Both the position numbers and the translations under genes were made by a program. The notes under the pieces were generated by a model that was given only the letters and a program-made list of their open reading frames with translations, did no database searches and was not told the DNA's origin. A stretch of DNA of 30,984 nt. It comes from Nemertoderma westbladi (taxonomy: Eukaryota > Xenacoelomorpha > Nemertodermatida > Nemertodermatidae). The stretch is from NCBI GenBank assembly GCA_032718475.1, contig JAUCBJ010004343.1, positions 1 through 30,984 of the forward strand. The letters run 5' to 3'. Position 1 is the stretch's first letter. The number at the start of each line of letters is the position of its first letter. Shown one piece after another: positions 1-9,500 of this stretch.

Positions 1-506
1 CTCATTTTATTGTTACACCTACAACAACTCTCCTCTCCACCCATCGCCCTTACCTACGGTCTTGCTCCGGGGTGGTACTCTGTCTCTACGACTTTTTAAT
101 ACTAGGTCGACCAAGCTCAGGCAGTGGAACTGAGATGCTTCGAGGCTTACCGATTCTTTCATGAACTCGATAAATATTTTATGCCAAAATAAAATATTAA
201 GGCGATTATTTTTTCATCCTCTTTCACCGTCCCCTGCACCTCTCGCACGCAGCTCTACTTTCCTTGTTTTCTGTGAGCTCTACGAGTCCACTACTTCTAT
301 TGCTCATGGCGACTGGAAGTTATTTTTTTCCTTTTCGTTTTCAATGTTGAAAAACTTTATGTCAACATTGTAGTAGCTGCTGTTTTTTAGTTTAGTAACT
401 ATTTATTTTACAAAAAGAAAGTACCATAGGAATGTAGTTAAAGCATAATTTTTTGAGTCCAAAGAAAAACTGCTTATTACGTTATTGCTACTTGAATGTG
501 CAGATA
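1..506. other. Non-coding stretch, nothing recognised
   Basis: AT-rich DNA with no recognisable coding homology. The only open frame of note (161-373) is a low-complexity 70-codon ORF with no family signature, and I do not regard it as a gene. There is no tRNA-like A/B box pair. Confidence 0.5.

Positions 507-536
<30 letters not shown>
507..536. repeat. Poly(G) tract, 30 bases
   Basis: An uninterrupted run of 30 G. It abuts the left end of the small inverted-repeat element that starts at 539. Comparable C or G runs occur at 11050-11069 (20), 20770-20782 (13), 25792-25806 (15) and 29636-29658 (23), so these tracts recur here and often sit at transposon ends. Exact length is unreliable because homopolymers are error-prone in sequencing. 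Confidence 0.9.
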
Positions 537-537
<1 letters not shown>

Positions 538-538
538 T

Positions 539-747
539 ACTGGACGCAACAAAAATCCATCCCTCTCCATTGGAAATTGGACTCAAATAACAGATGTTTA
601 CTCTTAAAAATAAAACTGAAGCTGTTCTATTGGGTTTAGTTTATTGTTTTGGTTAAAATGACGTGTCACTGTAACCTGCTCCTTTCCCTCAATTGAAAAT
701 TTTACATTGAGGGATATTAATTCGCCAAGGCGGGTTTTGCGTCCAGT
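539..747. mobile_element. Small MITE-like element with ACTGGACGCAA termini
   Basis: The two ends are inverted copies: ACTGGACGCAA at 539-549 and TTGCGTCCAGT at 737-747, giving a 209-bp unit with no coding capacity. Its interior has a block (TTTATTGTTTTGG, then CCTGCTCCTTTCCCTCAAT) that recurs at about 990-1045 and, inside another transposon, at about 11198-11256. This points to a dispersed non-autonomous family. I see no clear target-site duplication because both flanks are G or C homopolymer-rich. Confidence 0.55.
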
Positions 748-751
748 CCCC

Positions 752-1410
752 CCGTCCCCCCACCACGGACTCTAAATGTGATACCTCGTTCATGCTCACG
801 TAGAGTGAATAATTACGTTTTATATTAGTTACAGGTTATTGTAATTATTTTTGAGTTGAATTTAATGTTGTATAATTTTTAGTATTTTATTTGTAACCAA
901 GTAACTATAAAGGACCCCCTTGGAAATAGGTTGACCACAAGTGAAAATAGTGATCTTCAGCGCAAATTGACGGCAAGTGAAGTAAATTCTCGCTTATTGT
1001 TTTGGTTAGAAACCACCGCCACTGCAACATGCTCCTTTCCCCAATGTTTTTAATTAAATTAAATTAGTTTTTCAAACCCACTAAAATTTATTTTGTGTTT
1101 GTGGTTATTTTGCGCCATTGACTCGGTTACTGTATGGACCGGACCTACTGTAATGTATATCCCGGAGTAAAGTAAACTCATATCTTTCTGTGTCCGGGCA
1201 AGAAGAGTCAACCTTTTATCAAACCCCTCTGTACTGTAACTGTTGAACTGTAATCGTAATGTTGGCCTATATCAGTTATGCTAGCTGCTATTGGGCTTCT
1301 ACTGATTTAAGGATTTCTTTGGTTTAATAAATATTCGTTAGGGACTTGTTTGTACTTAGTTTTATGCTTTTTTTTATACGTACAGTAAATAAATGATAAA
1401 TTTAAAATGC
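752..1410. other. Intergenic region upstream of TRIAP1
   Basis: AT-rich DNA with no coding signal. At about 990-1045 it holds a partial, diverged copy of the block found inside the 539-747 element. ATG triplets at 1393 and 1408 lie out of frame just upstream of TRIAP1. An AG at 1413-1414 followed by a pyrimidine-rich stretch could be a splice or trans-splice acceptor that would remove both; this is speculative. Confidence 0.35.
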
Positions 1411-1414
1411 ATAG

Positions 1415-1669
<255 letters not shown>

Positions 1670-1676
1670 CTGAAAT

Positions 1677-1682
1677 ATTAAA
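1677..1682 (+). promoter_or_regulatory. Candidate polyadenylation signal ATTAAA of TRIAP1
   Basis: ATTAAA lies 8 bases after the TRIAP1 stop and is followed by GTGGTTT, a plausible GU-rich downstream element. It lies within the 87-bp gap before MRPL41. Confidence 0.4.
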
Positions 1683-1756
1683 GTGGTTTAGTACATACAT
1701 ACCTACTGATCTACACCCGCAAGTTATTGTTTGTGACTGATACTGATAGTACATCG

Positions 1757-2164
1757 ATGAGTTTATCAATCGTCAGATATTTCTCTTCCTCACGTAGTCT
1801 CGCTGACAAACACCATCCTCTAGGCTACCAGAAACCGACACCAGACCGCCGCTCCGCCTTCACAAACAAGTGGGGACCGCGGAATAAGTTCCAGGAGGTT
1901 ACGACCAAGGACAACGTTACCCCGGGTTACCGACTCAGAACAAACTTCCGGAGTGACGCGACCCGATTTCGGTTGATCCCGGAGATGCAGGTTGAGTTGG
2001 TGGTTCCCGATCTGACGGGTTTCCAGCTGAAACCCTACGTTTCCTACGAAACACCCGACGTTAGCGAGGACGCTATAACTCCCAAGGAACTGTTCGATAA
2101 TTTCTACGCCGATAAAGTTGTCGATAAATTCTACGACACAGAAGGAGAAGGTGGTAACAAATAA
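1757..2164 (+). CDS. MRPL41: Mitochondrial large-subunit ribosomal protein L41
   Basis: A single-exon ORF of 135 residues from ATG 1757 (the frame is open upstream but has no earlier ATG). The core VVPDLTGFQLKPYVSYETP is the diagnostic mL41 segment, preceded by a basic region (NKWGPRNKFQ) as in other MRPL41 proteins. The N-terminus (MSLSIVRYFSSSRSL) is hydroxylated, basic and free of acidic residues, as expected of a mitochondrial presequence. The family's product is a component of the mitoribosomal large subunit. Length is like the human protein (137 residues), but the tail ends in a short acidic EGEGG stretch instead of the longer vertebrate C-terminus. It starts 87 bp after TRIAP1. The stop codon lies inside an AATAAA polyadenylation hexamer. 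Confidence 0.93.
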   Translation: MSLSIVRYFSSSRSLADKHHPLGYQKPTPDRRSAFTNKWGPRNKFQEVTTKDNVTPGYRLRTNFRSDATRFRLIPEMQVELVVPDLTGFQLKPYVSYETPDVSEDAITPKELFDNFYADKVVDKFYDTEGEGGNK

Positions 2165-2165
2165 A
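2160..2165 (+). promoter_or_regulatory. AATAAA overlapping the MRPL41 stop codon
   Basis: The TAA stop at 2162-2164 is embedded in AATAAA (2160-2165), with a T/G-rich stretch about 30 bp downstream (near 2195). If used, the 3'UTR would be only about 10-30 nt. Confidence 0.45.
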
Positions 2166-2535
2166 GTATTAATATTTGCCGACAGTGACAGACATTTTGT
2201 TCCTAATCCAATCGTCACTAACACTTTGTCTGTCGACCTGAGACTTGTGTTTTTAACATACTAACTACTGAACTAGGCCAACACTTTTTTTAAGTATATT
2301 TGATTGATCTAAAATATATGAACTATATTATATTAATTTCAATCAACAATCTTTCTTTGTTTATTTTGAATATTTCGCAATAATACTCATACGTACACCA
2401 ACCTCACGCTCCATTGATATAAATTAAATAGCGTCGGTTTGGTGTTTTGTAACTCTAATTAGTCCATCAATACTACTAGATCCTACAGTTTTCTTGATTC
2501 TCTGTAACTGTACCGAACGCACAGACAGACACCAT

Positions 2536-3390
2536 ATGGAGGACATCCACTGCCCTCGGTGTCGGACCACCAAGTACCGCAACCCCTCCCTACGTCTCCT
2601 CGTTAACGTCTGCGGCCACAGTATCTGCGAGGTCTGCGTGTCCACCCTGTTTGTCCGGGAGTCCGGATCCTGTCCGACCTGCGAACAGCCGCTGCGACGC
2701 GTCGACTTTCGGGACCGGCAGTTCGACTGTCCGACGGTCGAACGCGACGTCGACGTTCGCAAGAAAATACTCAAGATTTACAACAGAAAGGAAGACGATT
2801 TCGATTCCCTTCGAGAGTTTAACGACTACCTCGAGGATGTCGAAAGTATCGTGTTTAATATCGTTAATAACATCAACATCGATGCCACAAAGCGACGCGT
2901 CGCCGAATACGAGAAGTTAAATAAAGAAGAAATTGTCAGAAATAAAAATAAATTATCCGCCGATGAATTGTGGATCCAGGAATGTTTGGAGTCAGAAAGG
3001 AAAAAACGGCTGGAGTTAACGGGGCGATGGCGAGAAGAGGACGAGAGACTTATGATGGAAAGGTTAATGGAGAAAGACAACAAAATAGATCGACTCATTC
3101 GGGGCGAACCCTTGAACAAGGAATGTATAAAGAGCTCTTCTTCACCGGAAGTTGACGTCATCATCGAGAATGACGTCATCCAACCGGAAGCGTACTTCCA
3201 CTCGATCTACGTCCCGGAATCCAGAGGTCCCGCGGTTCCTCGTTTCGAGGCACTAGAGTCTGCCGGTTACCTCTCCCATACAGCGCAGCGGTCGGCATCC
3301 GATCTGGCAGGAGGGTTCACTTCGGCCATGGTCTGTCTGCGGGCAATGAGTGACGCTTATAATAGTTTACTGTTTAATGTTACTTATTGA
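2536..3390 (+). CDS. MNAT1: MAT1, CDK-activating kinase assembly factor (TFIIH subunit)
   Basis: A single-exon ORF of 284 residues from ATG 2536. The frame is open upstream only to a TTG, and MEDIHCPRC aligns with the start of vertebrate MAT1. Residues about 6-50 form the MAT1-type C3HC4 RING: CPRC, then NPSLRLLVNVCGHSICEVCV, then CPTCEQPLRR. A conserved block (RKKILKIYNRKEDDFDSLREFNDYLE) and a charged coiled-coil-rich middle follow. The C-terminal module (GYLSHTAQ, SDLAGGFTSAMVCLRAMSDAY) matches the segment that stabilises CDK7-cyclin H. MAT1 tethers the kinase module to the TFIIH core in transcription and repair. The protein is about 25 residues shorter than human (309), mostly in the linker. 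The gene has many exons in mammals but none are split here, and it lies 371 bp after MRPL41 on the same strand. Confidence 0.95.
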   Translation: MEDIHCPRCRTTKYRNPSLRLLVNVCGHSICEVCVSTLFVRESGSCPTCEQPLRRVDFRDRQFDCPTVERDVDVRKKILKIYNRKEDDFDSLREFNDYLEDVESIVFNIVNNINIDATKRRVAEYEKLNKEEIVRNKNKLSADELWIQECLESERKKRLELTGRWREEDERLMMERLMEKDNKIDRLIRGEPLNKECIKSSSSPEVDVIIENDVIQPEAYFHSIYVPESRGPAVPRFEALESAGYLSHTAQRSASDLAGGFTSAMVCLRAMSDAYNSLLFNVTY

Positions 3391-3770
3391 TATTATTGAA
3401 ATCATAATTAAATTCTTAGTTCATAATAATATTATTATATACTGACGTTAATACCGAATATAGGAATATCAATTAAGGCCTCAATGGTCGTAAACAAGCA
3501 TCTTAAACATTTAACTATTACAAATCTTTCCTCGCACTGTCTTAGATCCACCTACGGAATCCTATAGTTTTTATACGAGATGATGATACAGTATTATATA
3601 TCATATTTGTCACACTGAGTTAACAGATAAACTGATCATCTCTACATCTCTAACCAATCCAAACTTTTCATCCTATCAGCATAATTCTGCCGCAGTCTTA
3701 ACGCACGGTGGCTGTGCAGCGGTTACCGGAACCCATTGTCTAATATCTAACAACATACACAAATCAACAT
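3391..3770. other. Intergenic, AT-rich
   Basis: MNAT1 3' flank with an ATTAAA near 3408 that could serve as polyadenylation signal. Otherwise AT-rich with no coding signal or recognised repeat. Confidence 0.4.
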
Positions 3771-3782
3771 ACGATACACTAC

Positions 3783-4208
3783 TACTACTACTAAACTATA
3801 TAATTGGCCTGCTGCATTGAAGCTGAGTTTGAGATGCTATGCCAGTGTAACAAAAATATTTTGTCACCACCATGCAATCCACAATTGGCAAGCCCAATGC
3901 AGAGTGCATTGAGAATGCTATGCCGGCTTATCAACAAAGTTGCACCGCCACAACTCCCTCCCTATCCCCGCATGACTTTCGCGAGATTATCCGCATTTTC
4001 AAGGCCTGTGTTCTTTAATAGGCGTCACACGTAAGTCATGGGCTCAACATGCTTATTTTCTCCATGGGCCTACCAAAGCACAAGATTGTGCACAGGCTGG
4101 TCATTACGGCGAAAACAATGTGCTGCAAAGCGGGGGCGGCTTTGTTCTAGTGTCAAGCTTGGGGGAACCAATGAGATACTTCCAATGTTATAGTATCTGG
4201 TTGGATAT
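3783..4208 (-). mobile_element. Inverted, decayed LINE 3' end
   Basis: Read on the minus strand, 4208 down to 3783 is a diverged copy of the 3' third of the LINE at 4230-5090. It contains the same peptide landmarks (SLVPPSLTLEQSR, RFAAHCFRR, DQPVHNLVLW), then the matching tail (AAGCCGGCATAGCATTCT), and ends in a (TAG)n run seen as CTACTACTACTA on the plus strand at about 3779. Frameshifts break the reading frame. It is a separate older insertion, not a recent duplicate, because many substitutions distinguish it from its neighbour. Confidence 0.8.
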
Positions 4209-4229
4209 GTGAAGTCGAGGAAATCCTGC

Positions 4230-5085
4230 CAAGTACCTAACTGATCTAGACTTTGCTGATGACTTAGGAGTACTCTCAGAATCACTAGAGGGAGCCCAAC
4301 GGCTCCTCAGCTCATTAGAACATGCTGCTTCTAGTGTTGGTCTTTTTATTAACTCCAGAAAGACCAAAATTTTGACAGTTAACTTTGAAAGTCCTCAGCA
4401 AGTCTCTGATCGGATGAGCATAAGCTCAAAGGATGGTATGCTTGAGCATGTGGACGACTTCTGTTACCTGGGATCATGGATCCGGAAGTCAGGTGAGGAC
4501 CTTCGAATACGTAAGGGAAAGGCATGGGCAGCCTTGAATAGGCTTTCCAGGATTTGGAAGTCACCGAGAATTAATCGGAAACTTAAGGTCCGACTATTTA
4601 GAGCAGCAGTAGTTCCAGTACTCCTCTACGGGAGTCCATGCTGGGCTCTAACTGCTGAGGACACCAAATCTCTGGATGGCACATTCACAAGAATGCTACG
4701 CCGGGTTCATTGTGTCAAGTACAATGCACACATCTCCAACCAGACACTATATAACATTGGAGGTGTCTCATTGGTTCCCCCAAGCTTGACACTAGAACAA
4801 AATCGCCTCCGCTTTGCAGGACATTGCTTTCGCCGTGAAGACCAGCCAGTGCATAATCTTGTACTTTGGCAGCCTCATGGAGTGAATAAGCATGGTGGAC
4901 AGCCCATGACTTTCTTGAGACGCATCTTAAAGGACACTGGCCTTGAAGATGCGGATGATCTAGCAAATGTCATTGGTGATAGGGAGTTGTGGCGGTGCAA
5001 TTTTGTTGACAAGCCGGCACAGCATTCTTAAAAATGCAGCTGCAATGCAGCATGCCGATCCTAGTAGTAGTAGTAGTGCATTGTA
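4230..5085 (+). mobile_element. 5'-truncated non-LTR retrotransposon, RT C-terminal part
   Basis: A continuous open frame of about 267 codons ends at the stop at 5029-5031. It begins inside the reverse-transcriptase palm with the catalytic FADD box (DFADDLGVLSES), continues through the thumb-like GLFINSRKTKIL and DDFCYLGSWIRKSGEDLRIR segments, and ends with the post-RT domain (VVPVLLYGSPCWALT, RRVHCVK, RLRFAGHCFRREDQ, LADANDL-like DADDLANVIGDRELWR). This architecture is standard for animal LINE ORF2 C-termini; I cannot fix the clade. The 3' end carries a (TAG)n microsatellite tail at about 5063-5078. The 5' part (endonuclease and N-terminal RT) is missing. Confidence 0.85.
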
Positions 5086-5090
5086 CTTGA

Positions 5091-5600
5091 CACAATGAAC
5101 CAGACGTAGACGAATACACGGATAAGCTAAATGCAAGCTGGTACGGATGCCCTATAGTACTATATAGGTCAACAACATACCCGTGCCTTTATTACACACA
5201 CAAGACACCAAGGAAACCTGAAAAGGTTTGTTTCATAGCAGTGTATTGTATGAAGCCCATTGGTACCGGTAGGCTACCGCTAGCGTATTAGTGCCAGAAT
5301 AGTTATACATTAAAGTGAAAGTATATTTATTAAGATTTTCAGACTTTATTGTAATGACAGCGGTGCACATTGCTAATTATTTGTACCTGCTGTACCCAAG
5401 TATAACGTTATTTAGTACACCTTGGCTGTACCGCATTTATCTAAGACGTGACTAGTACCGGTACCTGTAATCAATTTTTTACTTTCATGTTCTTAAAAAT
5501 TAGGCCTGTATAAGCGATTCCAATACATTATTTTTAAAACCGGTGTGTTATATATAAACAGTCTGAACTAACTGTATTTGCAGTGTGCAGTTTCACCATG
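5091..5600. other. Intergenic, nothing recognised
   Basis: AT-rich sequence with no coding signal, no tRNA boxes and no repeat shared with the rest of the window. Confidence 0.4.
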
Positions 5601-5604
5601 TCTT

Positions 5605-5880
5605 GAGTATCTTAATTCACTTGCTCGCCAACCGCGCACCCCCAAATTTGCTTAAAAACGACATTGAATCACATTTGAAACAGACGCGGTTTGACCTCCC
5701 TCTAGCCTCTACCTTTGTGACTTGGTTGAGTCCGAATTTTTATTTTTGCTTTCATTATTTGTATTTATAGATGATAGAAGCATTTACAAAATGTGTCTTC
5801 GTCGATATTGTACGAGTTACTCTGCCGTTTTTCATCAACCTTAATAGTTTTTCATGGTGCCTACTGATTGAAAGTTTGAC
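5605..5880 (+). mobile_element. Decayed arm of the poly(C)-ended inverted-repeat family
   Basis: Shares ordered blocks with the arms at 11316-11450, 22985-23170 and 25860-26040: CCGAATTTTTATTTTTGCTT, then GTCGATATTG followed by a CAGTTAC-like block, then a TTTTTGGTAC-like block and GAAAG-TTGAC. The copy is heavily diverged and has only one arm. Confidence 0.5.
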
Positions 5881-6204
5881 ATGCAATAATTTATTAATAT
5901 AACAATAATCCACAATAAATCTACAATAATCTCTAGCGGCAGACTGGAGAACTGCGGAGCGGATGAATTAACCTCCTTTGAGATGAACTACTACTGGTCT
6001 AGTACATATCTGCCACGTTTCAACTTGAACGAATTAAAAGCCAAAAAGTGGGAGGATAAAGTGGGGTGGTAGCCCTCTATATTGAACCGATGGTGTCTGA
6101 AAATCTCTCAAAATCACAACTTCTGATGCCTACAAATTTTCAATTCGATAGCACTAAATCGAACAAAGTTATTTGAATGTCAAAATGGTAAGGCAGATGA
6201 AAAC

Positions 6205-6426
6205 TATTTTTTCGTAACCAGGGCATCAGTTTGTGACCAGGTTGCTCATATTTGTAACCAGACACACTGATTTGGAACCACTAACACAGATTCGTAACCA
6301 GGTACTCAAATATGTAACTGGGAACCCAAATTCATAACCAGGTGGTCTGATTTGTAACTGAGAACTCCCAGTTTAGATTTGTAACCAGAAAATCAGATTT
6401 GCAACCACGAATTCAAATTTGTTACC
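6205..6426 (+). repeat. Degenerate ~25-bp tandem repeat (TTTGTAACCAG)
   Basis: About nine imperfect units built round ATTTGTAACCAG followed by a variable 10-14 bases ending in CA or TCAGA. It lies 160-380 bp upstream of the MSH5 ATG. The drifted units suggest an old minisatellite. There is no coding potential. Confidence 0.7.
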
Positions 6427-6584
6427 CCTACTCGTTAGGCCTGCCCTTACCAGTTCACTCTTTTATTTGAATTAAAAGGTCGGTTCCTTTTCATTGGGCC
6501 GCAAGGCCTGTCACTAGTGGTAGAATAAGTATATACGAATGCTACTTTGTTAGTAAATAATACTGATATATATATATATATTTA

Positions 6585-9500
6585 ATGGATTTGGAAGGTA
6601 ATTCAGAAAGCATTGTGAGACCAGAACCATCAGAGCCGGACAATACTGAGGATGACAATGAGAGTGACGAGCGACCTGTTGTTATACTCAGCGTTATCTG
6701 GGCTGGACAGAAGCTTGGTGCCGCTTTCTACGATGTCAACAGCGCATTGATACACCTTGTACCGGATATCGCAGAAAATAAGGAGTTTGTGATGCTCAAC
6801 AGTTTAAAAGTACAAACCGACCCTTCTCTAATAATTACGAGTGTAAGACAGGACCTACAGTTCCAGGAAAGGTTGAAACGTTTGTGTGGTCTTTCATTAC
6901 CAAAATCCAATAAGGTCAACAACTTGATGAGTAGAACGACAACAACTGACTCATCATTGGACTTACAAGGTTCAAGTACAGATAATATTCATACAAGTAA
7001 TAATATACTTATAAACTCAGTAAGTACTGGAGGTGTTAGAAGCAAACTATTAGGTCCTTCAAAGGAACGAGTAATGGCACTAAGCAGTGATGTCAACACC
7101 CCTGCAGTGTCGTTAGATAAATCATTGGGTGGTTCGGATTCCACTTGCTATTATGAAGAACTGGGGGCCAACGACTTCAATTACTCAGTTGCCATGTCCA
7201 GGATCCTATCATTACAGTTGCCATGGATGTTAGCCAACCTCTCGGAGATGGAAAGGAATGTTTATCTAAGGGGTTTACTTCCTCTAGACAACATTAATAT
7301 GTCCAGAGCACTTGGGGGTTTATTGAAAATCCTCGAAAAGAATAAATACCGTATTAGCGCGACACTGGGGCGACTACCTATCATTGGATTCCAGATCTAC
7401 CCTATAAATAACACGCTCATTATCAATGATGCCACAATAAGTGGATTAAAGATATTTCATACAGAAAATCACCCTTCAGTTTACAAGCGGTCCTGTAAAG
7501 GCTCTGGTAGAAAGGAGGGTCTTAGTGTCTATGGAGTGCTCAACAGATGTATGTGTCGTCCTGGGTCTATGCTACTGCGTCTGTGGTTTATGAGGCCAAC
7601 TAAGGATATATCTCTGATCACTGACCGACAGAAGGCCATAGAATTCTTGTCCCTCTCCTCTAATTTAGAATTAGTTAAACGACTTTGTGAAATCTTGAAA
7701 AACGTGAAGAATATTTCCACAATATTGGTGAAAATGTCTGAATCGCAAGCTAAAGTCACAGATTGGATTGTTCTTCACAAGACGATAAATAGCCTCCTCG
7801 AATTGGCTAACATTTGCTCGGAATATAAAGTTGCAGTGCCAATTTTCCAGAGCTTTTCAGATGTCTACACACAGGAAATCGTTAAAGTTGCCCAGATTAT
7901 TTGGAGAATAATTGATTTTAAGGAGTCAGTTCGGGTAGGTAAGTTTACAGTGCGTTGCGATATCGACACAGAGTTAGATGAGAAAAAACGAACTTTCAAC
8001 TCTCTGAACGAGTTTTTAAACGTTGTGGTTAAGCACGAGATTAACGACCTGCCCCAGGTTATTCTAGAATGCAATCTGATGTATTTGCCACAATTGTTAT
8101 TTCTGCTGAAGATCAAATATGATCTTCCTATCAAGCCATCCGATCAGCATCTTGGACCAGGGATGCAGTACTGCTTCAGCGCGGATGGGGCCGATTATTA
8201 TAAAAGCCAACGTTGCAGAGATCTTGATAATCTGTTTGGAGACCTGGAAAATGACATCAATAATCATGAGATGCGAATAATGCTACGTTTACAAGATACC
8301 ATTCTACAACACAACGTTCTGTTAAATAAGGCCCTTTACTTAGCAACTGAACTTGACTGTCTAATCTCATTAGCTAAGTGCTCAATCGAATTCAATCTTG
8401 TTAAACCAGTAATATCCAAGACTAATGGACAACTTCTCATCAAAGGTGGTCGACATTTGCTTCAAGAGTTGTGTGTCAACCAGTTTGTTGCTAACGATGC
8501 TTGTCTCGGAGCCCAAGATGACATACGAATGCGCATAATCACTGGGCCTAATGCCAGTGGGAAGAGTATCTACCTCAAACAGATCGGAATTATTGTTTAC
8601 TTGGCGCACATAGGATCGTTTGTTCCCGCAGAAGCGGTTGAAATGGGAATCACTGATGGTATTTATACCCGGATTCACACCTGCGAGTCTATAAGCACAG
8701 GATTATCCGCTTTTGCCTATGATTTAACCCAGATTTGTGAGTCAATAGCCACAGCAACCAACCAATCTTTAGTACTCATTGATGAATTCGGGAAAGGCAC
8801 ATCGCCTACTGATGGATTGGCTCTGCTCTCAGCAGTCTTGCGTTATTGGCTCCAAAAGGGCTCACAATGCCCCCTCTCACTGGTCTCAACACACTTTCAC
8901 AATCTTTCTGACACAGACCTGGTCCACCCAACCAACTTTCCGGTTGTGCAATACCATAGGATGAAAACTATCTACCAAGGCACGCAACTGGTCTACTTAT
9001 ATCAACTTACCACCGGTTCAGCTAGTTCTAGTCATGGCAATCAGGTGGCCTTGGATGTTGGTATTCCATACGAGATAGTTAGTAGAGCCGATTACATACG
9101 GCAGTGCATGGCTGATAAAACGCCCATAAATAGGTTGTGGTCCCCACATCAAGCCAAACAAATGTCCAGATGTCGTATAGCTGTTGCAAAATTACTCGGC
9201 TTGACCAGGAATATAGATAACCCACTCTCGGGTGATGCAGCTATGAAGTACTTAAATAACTTTATTAACCCCCTGTTTAGAGGAGATTGGGACCATAGAC
9301 TGGACGAATGTGTTAGGGATTCGAGTTTAATAGATCAGTTAGTTGAAGGAAGTTGTACTATTGGGAATGTTGTAAGTAATAGATCATCTGGTCAAGAAAT
9401 GAGTTATAGTGAAAGGCAGATTCGGGGAGGTATTGGTCCTACTTCTCCATTGCACAATGAAGAACAAGGGAAAGCTATTGCTCTTAATTCTCTATTGGAC

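Noticed and set aside
161-373. 70-codon ORF as a gene
   Set aside because: No homology, low complexity, and no promoter or splice context.
1820-2224. Antisense ORF of 134 codons over MRPL41
   Set aside because: Complement of a conserved coding sequence; no independent signature.
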